Shown: one piece after another, positions 1 through 7,600 of the stretch
Layout of the letters: every line of letters begins with the position of its first letter
How positions within the stretch are numbered: the first letter of the stretch is position 1
Assembly (NCBI GenBank): GCA_900552295.1
Contig: URZB01000020.1
Coordinates: 1 to 12,893, forward strand
Length of the DNA: 12,893 nt
DNA from: an uncultured Collinsella sp.
Lineage (GTDB): Bacteria > Actinomycetota > Coriobacteriia > Coriobacteriales > Coriobacteriaceae
Reading direction: 5' to 3'
The notes under the pieces: model-generated
Told to the model about the DNA's origin: nothing
The model's database searches: none
Seen by the model: only the letters and a program-made list of their open reading frames with translations
Position numbers and translations under genes: made by a program

Positions 1-402
1 GCTCTCGAGCTTGTCCTCGATCTCCTTGATCTGCTGTGCACCGGCCTTGAGCGTCTTAAGCTCATCCGCCGTAAACTTATCCTTGGCGCCGTCGATGGTC
101 TTGAGCAGGAAATCGCCGTAATTGCTGCCGTCCTCAATCATTGTCGAGTCTTTATTTGCCGCATTGAATACCTTTTCCCACAGCGCGTTATCACTCGAAA
201 AGATATCGTTCTCCTTCTGCATGAGTTTTGCATACAACTCGGCGGCCTCGTCGGCATTGGCCGGCTTCTGCGCAGTGAGTTCTGCAATCTTAGGATCGGA
301 GCTCGCAGATTCGCTCGCATTGCCACCGGGCGCCGAACATGCCACAAGGCACAAGGCCAATACCGGCACCATAAACAGGGCCGCAATCTTAGAAAGCTTC
401 AT
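1..402 (-). CDS. Lipoprotein, probable N-terminal part of a TlpA-like thiol-disulfide oxidoreductase (partial, runs off the window)
   Basis: Reading leftward from 402 gives 134 residues with no stop before base 1, so the C-terminus is missing. The N-terminus is a lipoprotein signal: MKLSK, a hydrophobic core (about residues 6-18) and lipobox LVAC-S with the acylated Cys at residue 22. A short Ser/Ala/Gly linker and a charged helical region follow, including ELYAKLMQKEND and TMIEDGSNYGDFL. I chose ATG 402 over ATG 408 because GGAGG at 410-414 would abut ATG 408 but sits 7 nt from ATG 402. From memory, this helical leader with 'LWEKVF...TMIEDG.NYGDFL' occurs in clostridial TlpA-family lipoproteins that carry a thioredoxin fold downstream; that fold is not visible here, so the assignment is inference. 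It lies 29 bp behind the polyferredoxin gene in the same orientation, with no terminator between them, so it is probably the third gene of a redox operon. It would act on the outer face of the membrane. Confidence 0.8.
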   Translation of the reverse strand, partial: MKLSKIAALFMVPVLALCLVACSAPGGNASESASSDPKIAELTAQKPANADEAAELYAKLMQKENDIFSSDNALWEKVFNAANKDSTMIEDGSNYGDFLLKTIDGAKDKFTADELKTLKAGAQQIKEIEDKLES

Positions 403-431
403 AGTCATTCCTCCGTTTTGTCGAAGCTTGT

Positions 432-1334
432 TTACTTTTTATCGGCGGTCAAGGGGAGCTTTTCCGCCGACACATCCAGGCCATAGCGATAGCTGATGGC
501 ATCGACGGGACAGGCCCCGATGCACTTTCCGCACCGGATGCATTCGGCATGATTGGGCGCGTGGACCACATCAACGTCCATCTGACAAACCTTTGAGCAC
601 TTGCCGCACGAGACGCATTTGCATGCATCGACCCGGATCCCCAATAGGGACACCTTATTCATGAGCGCATAGAATGCGCCGAGTGGACAAATCCATTTGC
701 AAAAGGGGCGGTAGAACAAAACGCTCAGCAGCACCACGGCAATGAGAACGGCAAGTTTCCAGGTAAAGAGCTGCCCCAGCGCAGATCGAATGCCGGCATT
801 GGCAATGGCCAGCGGAATGGCGCCCTCGAGCACACCCTGTGGACAGATGTACTTGCAAAAGAACGGGTCGCCCATGCCCACGTCGTTAACCACCAAGACG
901 GGCAGCAGCACCACGGCAAACAGCAGCACGACGTACTTGATGTACGTGAGCGGCTTGAGCTTTTTCGTGGAGAACTTTTTGCCGGGAATCTTATGAAGCA
1001 GCTCCTGCAGCCAGCCAAACGGGCACAGAAAGCCACATACAAAGCGCCCCAGCAGCACGCCGAGCAAAATGAGCGTACCGGTAACATAGTAAGAAAAGTT
1101 GAACTTGGATGAACCTACCACCGACTGGAACGACCCGATGGGGCACGCACCCGATGCCGCGGGGCACGAATAGCAATTAAGTCCAGGTACGCAGACTGTT
1201 TTTCCCGCGCCCTGATAGATGCTTCCTTTGGCAAAGTTTGGCAGGTGAATATTGGTGACCAGCGTCGCCGCCGCCTGAATGAATCCGCGAAATCGGGCCA
1301 AAACATGCGGCGCAGTGTTTTCTCTTTTATCCAA
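432..1334 (-). CDS. NapH/CcoG-like membrane polyferredoxin (4Fe-4S binding protein)
   Basis: This 300-residue integral membrane iron-sulfur protein probably passes electrons across or along the membrane to an extracytoplasmic acceptor. Visible elements in order are: a hydrophobic segment near residues 17-31; a Cys cluster C48-x5-C54-x2-C57-x6-C64; a membrane segment at 83-99; C100GFLCP; a membrane segment at 131-149; C160KYICP; a membrane segment at 192-208; C212KWICP; then two classical CX2CX2CX3CP/x ferredoxin motifs (C240-C250 and C265-C275). The repeated CxxxCP motifs with C-terminal ferredoxin sites are typical of the NapH/YccM/CcoG group, and the length is normal. The reading frame opens at 1421, but I start at TTG 1334. 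It overlaps the stop of the upstream CXXC peptide gene (TTGGATAA) and has GGAG about 10 nt upstream; the upstream extension is unlike this family and is explained by the peptide gene in another frame. No nitrate or nitrite reductase genes are nearby, so a napH function is not implied. Confidence 0.88.
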   Translation of the reverse strand: MDKRENTAPHVLARFRGFIQAAATLVTNIHLPNFAKGSIYQGAGKTVCVPGLNCYSCPAASGACPIGSFQSVVGSSKFNFSYYVTGTLILLGVLLGRFVCGFLCPFGWLQELLHKIPGKKFSTKKLKPLTYIKYVVLLFAVVLLPVLVVNDVGMGDPFFCKYICPQGVLEGAIPLAIANAGIRSALGQLFTWKLAVLIAVVLLSVLFYRPFCKWICPLGAFYALMNKVSLLGIRVDACKCVSCGKCSKVCQMDVDVVHAPNHAECIRCGKCIGACPVDAISYRYGLDVSAEKLPLTADKK

Positions 1335-1473
1335 TTCCGATACACTCCAAGCACAGCCTAATCGCTTTGGCCAGCACGGCATCCGCCTCGCCACGCATAA
1401 CACCAAAGCACACCATGGCAATTCCGACGATCAACAAAGCGACCTGTACCACGGGTTTTACCGCTTTGAACAA
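1327..1473 (-). CDS. CD1871A-type CXXC motif-containing small membrane protein (48 aa)
   Basis: The protein begins MFKAVKPVVQVALL (TTG start), continues through a hydrophobic segment at about residues 7-25, and then reads VMRGEADAVLAKAIRLCLECIGIG to the stop. The one membrane segment, the conserved R-G-E after it and the terminal CLECIGIG (Cys 41 and Cys 44) match, from memory, the small 'CD1871A family CXXC motif-containing protein' found beside 4Fe-4S polyferredoxin genes in Clostridia. Start choice: AAAGGAG lies 8 nt upstream of TTG 1473, while an in-frame GTG three codons earlier overlaps that ribosome binding site. The stop TAA (1327-1329) overlaps the TTG start of the polyferredoxin, which suggests translational coupling. 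Its function is not established. The paired cysteines beside a polyferredoxin and a probable TlpA-like lipoprotein suggest a thiol or metal role in an envelope redox chain. It is easily missed by gene callers because of its size and TTG start. Confidence 0.85.
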   Translation of the reverse strand: MFKAVKPVVQVALLIVGIAMVCFGVMRGEADAVLAKAIRLCLECIGIG

Positions 1474-1563
1474 CCCAACCACTCCTTTCGTTACGCGACC
1501 ATTGGACCATATCGACTATAAAATCCGTGTTAAGCGCGATTTGGAATGTGCAAGGAGACTGTT
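1474..1563. promoter_or_regulatory. Divergent promoter region between redox operon and two-component system
   Basis: These 90 bp separate the minus-strand redox operon from the plus-strand regulator gene. On the plus strand an AT-rich block TATAAAAT (1517-1524) could be a -10 element, but no good -35 stands 16-18 bp upstream, as expected for an activator-dependent promoter. On the minus strand TTAACA (1533-1528) and TATGGT (1511-1506) are 16 bp apart, a weak but possible promoter with a leader of roughly 27 nt. GACCAT occurs twice (1497-1502 and 1505-1510) directly beside both candidate elements and could be a regulator half-site pair. The ribosome binding site of the regulator gene, AAGGAG (1552-1557), lies at the right end. 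Promoter positions are eye calls only. Confidence 0.4.
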
Positions 1564-2238
1564 ATGCGTATTTTGATCGTCGAAGACGAGCGAGCACTGT
1601 GCGATGCAATCGCGCGCAGCTTGCGAAACTTGGCGTACAGCGTCGACTGCTGCCACGACGGACAGGAGGCGCTCGATCTGCTGAGCGTCGAAGTCTTTGA
1701 CCTCGTGGTACTCGACCTCAACCTTCCCCGTATCGATGGCATGACCGTGCTCAGGGAACTTAGGAAAACCGATTGCGAGACTAAGGTACTGATTCTGTCC
1801 GCGCGTGGCGAAGTATCCGATAAAGTCGCCGGACTCGATGCCGGCGCCAACGATTACCTTACCAAGCCGTTTCATCTGGACGAACTTGCGGCAAGGATCC
1901 GCAGCCTTACTCTCAGGCGCTTCGCACAAAGCGACATAGTATTAGCCTGCGGAAAGCTCAGCTTTGACACCAAGGCGCGCATCGCTTCCGTGGACAGTGA
2001 GGCTCTATCTCTTACACGCAAGGAAACGGGAATCTTGGAATACCTGATGCTTAATCAGGGGCGACCGGTAAGCCAAGAGGAGCTTATCGAGCACGTTTGG
2101 GATAGCAGCGTGAACAGCTTTAGCAACGCAACCCGCGTTCACATCTCGTCACTCCGCAAAAAGCTACGCAGCGCTTTGGGATACGACCCGATTCGCAATC
2201 GGATTGGAGAGGGCTACGTTATGGAGGATAGCGAATGA
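1564..2238 (+). CDS. OmpR/PhoB-family response regulator
   Basis: This 224-residue cytoplasmic transcription factor is activated by the kinase encoded next to it. The receiver domain (residues 1-115) shows the acidic pair E8-D9, phospho-acceptor D51 in VVLDLNLPRIDG, switch residue S79 and K101 in DYLTKPF. The winged-helix DNA-binding domain (about 128-221) shows LTRKETGILEYLMLNQGRPVS, then NATRVHISSLRKKL and a closing GEGYVM wing. All key residues are intact and the length is usual for the family. ATG 1564 is chosen over the upstream in-frame ATG 1546 because AAGGAG (1552-1557) is 6 nt before it and the protein then begins with the canonical MRILIVEDE. It overlaps the kinase gene by ATGA. A divergent redox operon starts 90 bp away, so both that operon and this gene are the natural targets; this is inference from position. 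Confidence 0.96.
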   Translation: MRILIVEDERALCDAIARSLRNLAYSVDCCHDGQEALDLLSVEVFDLVVLDLNLPRIDGMTVLRELRKTDCETKVLILSARGEVSDKVAGLDAGANDYLTKPFHLDELAARIRSLTLRRFAQSDIVLACGKLSFDTKARIASVDSEALSLTRKETGILEYLMLNQGRPVSQEELIEHVWDSSVNSFSNATRVHISSLRKKLRSALGYDPIRNRIGEGYVMEDSE

Positions 2239-3386
2239 AAAGGCTTTCGCTGCAATGGCGCATAACGATTATGACGGCACTGCTGACGTGTGCGGCATGC
2301 GTGCTGACGAACTGTCTGGTCGGCTATACGGGCATGCGCTACATGGATGCTATCGGCAGCGACATCTCGGCCCTTAGCGCAGCCGGCGTAGATGCACCTC
2401 AGGCGTTTGACCCAACGAAAGCGACCCCCGATGACAAGGTCACGATCGTCGTAAACGACGCACAGGAGTCTTTTGGCACGACAACCTGGTGCATCACGGC
2501 CGGAGTCACACTCCTTGGCGGCGTGCTGGCATACTTTGTGAGCGGCCGTGCACTCAAACCGCTACGGGCTTTTGCAGCCCAGGTTGAGCGTGTGCAGCCT
2601 GACAACCTAAGCGAAATCAGACTCAGCGAAGATGTGCCCACCGAGTTACAACGATGCAGCGCCTCTTTCAACGACATGATCGCCCGTCTTGGCGAAGGGT
2701 TCTCTGCACAGCGTCAGTTTACCGGCAACGCCGCACACGAGCTGCGCACCCCGCTCGCCCTTATGCAAGCACAGATTGAACTATTCATCTCCGAGCACTC
2801 CGGTTTGCAACCCGAAACAGCCGAGCTGCTCGGCCTGCTACAAGAACAAACCGAGCGCATGTCGCGGATGACCAAGGTATTGCTCGAGATGAGTGAGCTC
2901 CACAGCGTTCCTTGCGAGGACGATGTTGAACTTGGTCCCTTGTCCGAAGAGGTCCTCACCGACCTTGCGCCACTTGCCGAAAATAAGGGCATAGCCCTCA
3001 ATTGTGCTGGAGACGCTTTAGTAATCGGGAACGATGCGCTCCTCTATCGGCTGGTGTTTAACCTGGCCGAAAACGCCATCCGTTACAGCCACCCCGGCTC
3101 GACTGTCAACGTCTCCATCTGCGACAACGACAGCCACGTGTTCCTGCGAGTCGAGGACCAGGGCCCGGGAATACCCAAGCAGTACCGTGAGAGCATCTTC
3201 CAACCGTTCTTTCGCCTGGATAAATCCCGCAGCAGGGCATACGGCGGCGCAGGACTCGGACTAGCGCTCGTTTGGGAGATTGCAGCGCTTCACGGTGGCA
3301 CAGTAGAGGTCGAAACAAGTTCCGAAAACGGGACCACCATGCTCGTAAGCCTTCCAAAACGATCCGCAGCGTTAACCGAACAGTAA
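2235..3386 (+). CDS. HAMP-containing sensor histidine kinase
   Basis: This 383-residue membrane kinase is the partner of the response regulator. Order of parts: TM1 about 10-30; an extracytoplasmic loop of roughly 50 residues (about 34-83) with no recognised sensor fold; TM2 about 84-104; HAMP about 105-157; dimerisation/H-box FTGNAAHELRTPL with phosphoacceptor H168; N-box FNLAENAIRYS (275-285); G1 DQGPGI (308-313); F-box FQPFFRLDKS; and G2 GGAGLGLAL (337-345). Nothing catalytic is missing. The start ATG 2235 overlaps the regulator stop (ATGA) and has GGAGG at 2223-2227, 7 nt upstream. TM1 carries an unusual CAAC pair (C19, C22) plus C27, and TM2 has C86. Given the thiol/FeS operon next door these could matter for redox sensing, but that is speculation. 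The signal is unknown. Confidence 0.95.
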   Translation: MKRLSLQWRITIMTALLTCAACVLTNCLVGYTGMRYMDAIGSDISALSAAGVDAPQAFDPTKATPDDKVTIVVNDAQESFGTTTWCITAGVTLLGGVLAYFVSGRALKPLRAFAAQVERVQPDNLSEIRLSEDVPTELQRCSASFNDMIARLGEGFSAQRQFTGNAAHELRTPLALMQAQIELFISEHSGLQPETAELLGLLQEQTERMSRMTKVLLEMSELHSVPCEDDVELGPLSEEVLTDLAPLAENKGIALNCAGDALVIGNDALLYRLVFNLAENAIRYSHPGSTVNVSICDNDSHVFLRVEDQGPGIPKQYRESIFQPFFRLDKSRSRAYGGAGLGLALVWEIAALHGGTVEVETSSENGTTMLVSLPKRSAALTEQ

Positions 3387-3413
3387 AACGAAAGGGGTCC
3401 CGAGCAACAGGAG

Positions 3414-3419
3414 TACAAT
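3414..3419 (+). promoter_or_regulatory. Candidate -10 element for the LuxR-family gene
   Basis: TACAAT lies 36 nt before the chosen start codon in the 68-bp gap (3387-3454) behind the kinase gene. No convincing -35 is found 16-18 bp upstream. No terminator hairpin with a T tract is seen in the gap either, so read-through from the two-component operon is equally possible. Confidence 0.25.
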
Positions 3420-3454
3420 TGCTGCTATTGTTGCCAGCTGTTGGGAGATGGAAG

Positions 3455-4459
3455 ATGGACTGCGATGGCTACCCATGCGTTCCCATGCCGTTGATGTGCA
3501 CTGCCTTTGTGCCGGGGCAGATTGACGCTGCGGTTGCAGGCATTTCCGACCCCGATTCACGCACCATCGCCACGGCAGAAGCGCTGTACTTTCGCGGACA
3601 GGCCGCCCTCGCTGCCAAGACAGCGCGTCCCTATCTTGACGCCACCGATTCCGCACTGCGCTATTCCGCATGCTTTATCTGCGGATACGCCAGTCTGTCG
3701 CTCAACCGTATCGCCGACGCCCGCCGTTGTCTTGCGGGCATCCTCGATACGCCAACTGACGAGGAATCACCCGCCGTCCACGCCACGCATATCCTGTTCG
3801 CCTCGGCCGCAAGCGTCCTGTTGCACTTGTCTTCCCCGTATTCTGCCGAAGAGTTTTATCCGCTTGCGGCGCATCTGCCCGAAGGCCTGCGCCTGTTCGC
3901 CAGCTACGTGATGGCGCATGCCCTGTACCTGCGCGGCGAATATGGCCGCAGTCTGGGCATGGCGGAAAACGCCCTGATCATGAAACAGGGGAGCTATCCG
4001 ATCTCGGAACTGTTCCTGCACCTGGCAGCTTCCATGGCATGCATGAGCCTCAAGGACATCGACGCCGCTAAAACGCACTTCGGAGTTGCTTGGAACACTG
4101 CGCGTCCCGACGGCCTTATTGAGCTCATTGGCGAGCATCACGGCCTTTTGCAGGGGCTCATCGAGGCATGCCTAAAATCGCAATACCCTGACGATTTCGC
4201 ACGTATCATCGAGATTACGTATCGATTCAGCTACGGCTGGCGGCGCATCCACAACCCCGATTCGGGCGAGGACGTTGCCGACGATTTAACGACCACGGAG
4301 TTCGCCATGGCCATGCTCGCCTGCCGCGGATGGACCAACGCCGAAATCGCTCGTCATATGGGAGTATCGCCGGGCACTGTCAAAAACCGCCTATCCAGTG
4401 TGTATGCAAAGCTTGGCATCGGCACGCGCACCGAACTGGTCGCGCATATGTTGCGTTAG
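3455..4459 (+). CDS. LuxR-family (GerE-type HTH) transcriptional regulator with helical-repeat-like N-terminus
   Basis: This 334-residue cytoplasmic DNA-binding protein ends in a LuxR/GerE helix-turn-helix (about 277-334). Its signature is LTTTEFAMAMLACRGWTNAEIARHMGVSPGTVKNRLSSVYAKL, shown here in pieces: scaffold helix 279-291, second helix TNAEIARHM, recognition helix SPGTVKNRLSSVYAKLG (305-321). Residues about 35-240 are Ala/Leu-rich amphipathic helices (AEALYFRGQAALA, ALYLRGEYGRSLGMAENAL) resembling TPR-type repeats, so the input is probably a protein or small molecule bound there. No receiver, PAS or autoinducer domain is visible. The frame opens at 3272, inside the kinase gene, but ATG 3455 has GGGAG at 3443-3447 with 7 nt spacing and is preferred. 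It sits 156 bp upstream of the giant surface protein in the same direction, which makes that gene a possible target. Stand-alone regulators of this type are numerous in Coriobacteriia (from memory). Confidence 0.88.
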   Translation: MDCDGYPCVPMPLMCTAFVPGQIDAAVAGISDPDSRTIATAEALYFRGQAALAAKTARPYLDATDSALRYSACFICGYASLSLNRIADARRCLAGILDTPTDEESPAVHATHILFASAASVLLHLSSPYSAEEFYPLAAHLPEGLRLFASYVMAHALYLRGEYGRSLGMAENALIMKQGSYPISELFLHLAASMACMSLKDIDAAKTHFGVAWNTARPDGLIELIGEHHGLLQGLIEACLKSQYPDDFARIIEITYRFSYGWRRIHNPDSGEDVADDLTTTEFAMAMLACRGWTNAEIARHMGVSPGTVKNRLSSVYAKLGIGTRTELVAHMLR

Positions 4460-4615
4460 CGACCGGGCTGCCTAGCGCAGCATGCGCGCTCCGGAGCCCC
4501 GGCGCTTCGCTCGCTCAAATTGGACATTTTGGCCCTCGGACGGCACTACCGTGGCAGGATGCCTTCTCGCAAAATTGGATTATTTCCACCGATACCTGCG
4601 GGATGGGAGCCAAAG
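4460..4615. other. Intergenic region between LuxR regulator and surface protein
   Basis: These 156 bp have no gene. A small inverted repeat, GCGCA (4475-4479) / TGCGC (4483-4487), lies just after the regulator stop but has no T tract, so it is a weak terminator candidate. AAATTGGA occurs twice, at 4517-4524 and 4572-4579, 55 bp apart, in the most AT-rich part and could mark regulator or promoter sites. The ribosome binding site of the next gene is GGGAG at 4605-4609. No confident promoter could be placed by eye. Confidence 0.35.
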
Positions 4616-7600
4616 ATGCTTGATCGCCGTTCGTTACTTGTTGCCGGAGCGTCCTCGCTGGCGAGCATTATGTTGCCGCGCGTGCCGGGAAGCGCAAACG
4701 CCTTCATATTGCCGATCGCGCCCACCGAAGCCTATGCCGACGAAAAAGACCCCTTCAGGGTGCTCGTTCTCTCGCGCACCATGTTTGGTGTGGTCGTGGT
4801 CGACGTCGCCAACAAGAATACGCCCATCACGGGTGCCCAGGTCACGCTCACATCGCGCTATGCCGCAGGCAAGCAGCTCACCGCCACTACCGATGAAGAA
4901 GGCACGGCCATCTTTGAGGTCGCGCCGCTTTCGGAAGGCTACGTGGACGAGGCAACGCTTCTCGACGCGTACGACTTTAACGGCGGCATCTCCATTAGCA
5001 TGGCGGGCTACCGTGATGTCGAGATTCCCCTTGCGCGTATCCAGGGCGGCACCGCCATAACCGCGCCCACGCGTCCGCTTTCCGACGGCGAGCCGTACTT
5101 CCGCCAGCTCACATTCGACGAATGGGACATCCAGTACGCTGAAGCCACGTTCATGGCATTGCCGAAGGACGACACGGCAAACGGGCAGCCCGATACGCAC
5201 TCCTTTACCGTGCAGGCACATCTGCCACAGGGTGGACAGGCAACGCTGTGCATCAACAAGATATTGCCCGCCACGGGCAGCTCAGCCGAAACCGTCACAC
5301 AGATCGGCCAGATCAAGGCCGGTGCATCGGGTGCGAATAATCTGGCAACGTTCACACTCGAAGACAAGCTCCTCGATGCGGCATCGGGCCTTCTGGAAGA
5401 AGGGTGCAAGCTGCGCTTTGTCCTCGACTATCAGGGCAAAACCTACACGCTCTCCTCCCCCATGGCCGTTGTCACCGCGCCGGCCGCAAAGGCGGAATCA
5501 GGCTCGACCACCATCATTCCCACCACCATGGACCAGGAGATCACTCCGTTTGATTTCCCCGCATCGTTTCCCGGCATCGGTGGTAATAAGTTCACGTGTT
5601 GGATGCCCACATTTCCAATCCTCTTCGATTTCTCGTTTGCTGGATACGTGCTGTTTGGCGGAGGATACAAACCAGCCAGCTATATGAACGATTCGGGCAA
5701 CCCTGATCCGGAATACTGGAAGAAATCGCCGCGCGAGTCGGGCGCCAAGCAGGCAAACCGCTACCTCGACGAGATGGAGGGGAAGTGGAATCAGTACAAG
5801 AGTATGAGTGCCGGTTCGGGCACCGATCCAAGAAACACCAAGCTCCTTCGCCACCATTGCACGCCGCTGTTCACGATGGATATCGCCACACAGCTGTACG
5901 GCTCGCTCGCCTACGATTGGGTGGGCAAAACCTGGGGTAACAACAACGACCCCGCATACGGCAATATTAAGGCCCTCTTCCAGGTAAGAACCGACCTCAA
6001 TTGGACCGAGCAGTTTACCCTAGGACCGGTGCCATTTTTCCTAAACGTCAACCCCTGGGTGCTGGCAAAACTGGCGCTCGCCGTGGGTGCCCACACGCAC
6101 GGCAGCGGCGCGGCGTTTTTTAAAAACATTTCGCTCGACTATTCAAACACGTCGGGCTCGTTCACCATCCAGATCGGGCTTGCCGTCACCTTTGGCGCCG
6201 GCGTTGCAGGCGTCGCTTCGTCTGCCGTGCGCGGCGCCGCATCCCTCACGCTGTTCATTGGGTACGAGAAGGCAGATGGACACCAGCTTCCGCGACTGCG
6301 CGTAGGTGCAGACGTCGATGTCGATGTGATACTCCAGTTCGTAATGTTCAAGTGGACCACCAAGGCTTGGTCGGGGTCGTGGCCCACACTCATCGATTCG
6401 TGGAATATGTCGGTGAACAATGGCGACCAGTATGTGCTCCAGCGCTCTGAGCTCGCATTGGGTGGAGATACGCCTTATACGCTGGATGCCTGCTTCGGCT
6501 CGGCCGGCAACATTGAGGCGGGCGGCGTGCCGCAATTTATCGCATCGGCCACCATCGTCACCAACGCCGAACTGCTCGCACGCGCCGAGGTTAAGGCCAC
6601 TGCCGTAAACGCCGCGCCTGTCGTGCGCGATTGGGATCAAGCGGTCACGCGCATTGAGCTCGAGGCGGATGCAGAAAGCGACGACACGGGACAGATCGAG
6701 CATTTCGTCCATGCACTGATAGAGAACGACGAAAACGCCGCGCCGATGTATGAGTACACCTACATCGGTCAGGCAACGAACACCGTTGCCGACCCGAACG
6801 CCAATTCTGCCGGCGTGTCGGAGGACGAGCGTGGCGGCATCAAGCCCTCGAGCGACAACGTGCTGTTTGCTGGCGTGCTCAGCGAAGCCCACATGAAGCT
6901 GGCAATGATTGCCGGCGTAGAATGCCTGTTCCGTATCGCCTCGGTGCGCTACGGCGACAATGGTCGCTCGCGCCTGGTGGTACACACAAAGGCAAACGGA
7001 ACGTGGTCCGCTCCCACGCCTGTGGACTTTCCCCTTGGGTTTGGCGAGGGCGACGTGGAGCGCGACGGCATATACGATTACGACTTCGACGTGGTGGAAT
7101 ATACGGACGGAAGAGGAAACCAGGACGCCTACGTGCTGCTGGTCTCGGGCGAGCGCCCCGCCGGTGACAACACCCTTTTCGATACGGCGAGCACATCCGG
7201 CATACTGTCCGTTGTGCGCCTGCGCATAAGCAACGACGGAGTTCGCGTGATATCGCACACGTCGTGGCGCAGCATCTCGCGCGGCCGCCTTCAGGAGGAT
7301 GGCTACCATTGCCTGCAGTGCCCACGTATCACGGTGAGCAAGACACTTGTCGACGGGCGCCTGTCGGGCTCCTACCTCCACCGTCGCGGAACCACCGCAG
7401 AAAAGGCGCTCGGCAGCGAGGCCGAGGTTGCGCTGGAGTGCTTTACCCTGTGGTCGGACGTTTCGGGCGACAGTCTCACGTTCCGTCAGGTCCTCCGCTT
7501 TCCACAGGCACCGTCGAGCATCGAGCTCGGCGCGCCCGAGAATATCAACGGCAAAATGGTGGTGCCCGTTGCATACGAGACCGCAGGCGGTTGTGGCTGT

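Noticed and set aside
122..496. Plus-strand open frame of 124 codons at the left edge
   Set aside because: It is antisense to the lipoprotein gene, which has a clear lipobox and ribosome binding site.
3391..3405. GGGGTCCC just after the kinase gene as a terminator
   Set aside because: The stem would be only 3 bp with a 2-nt loop and there is no T tract.
4474..4490. Small inverted repeat after the LuxR-family gene as a terminator
   Set aside because: The stem is only 5 bp and is not followed by a T tract; noted in the gap entry instead.
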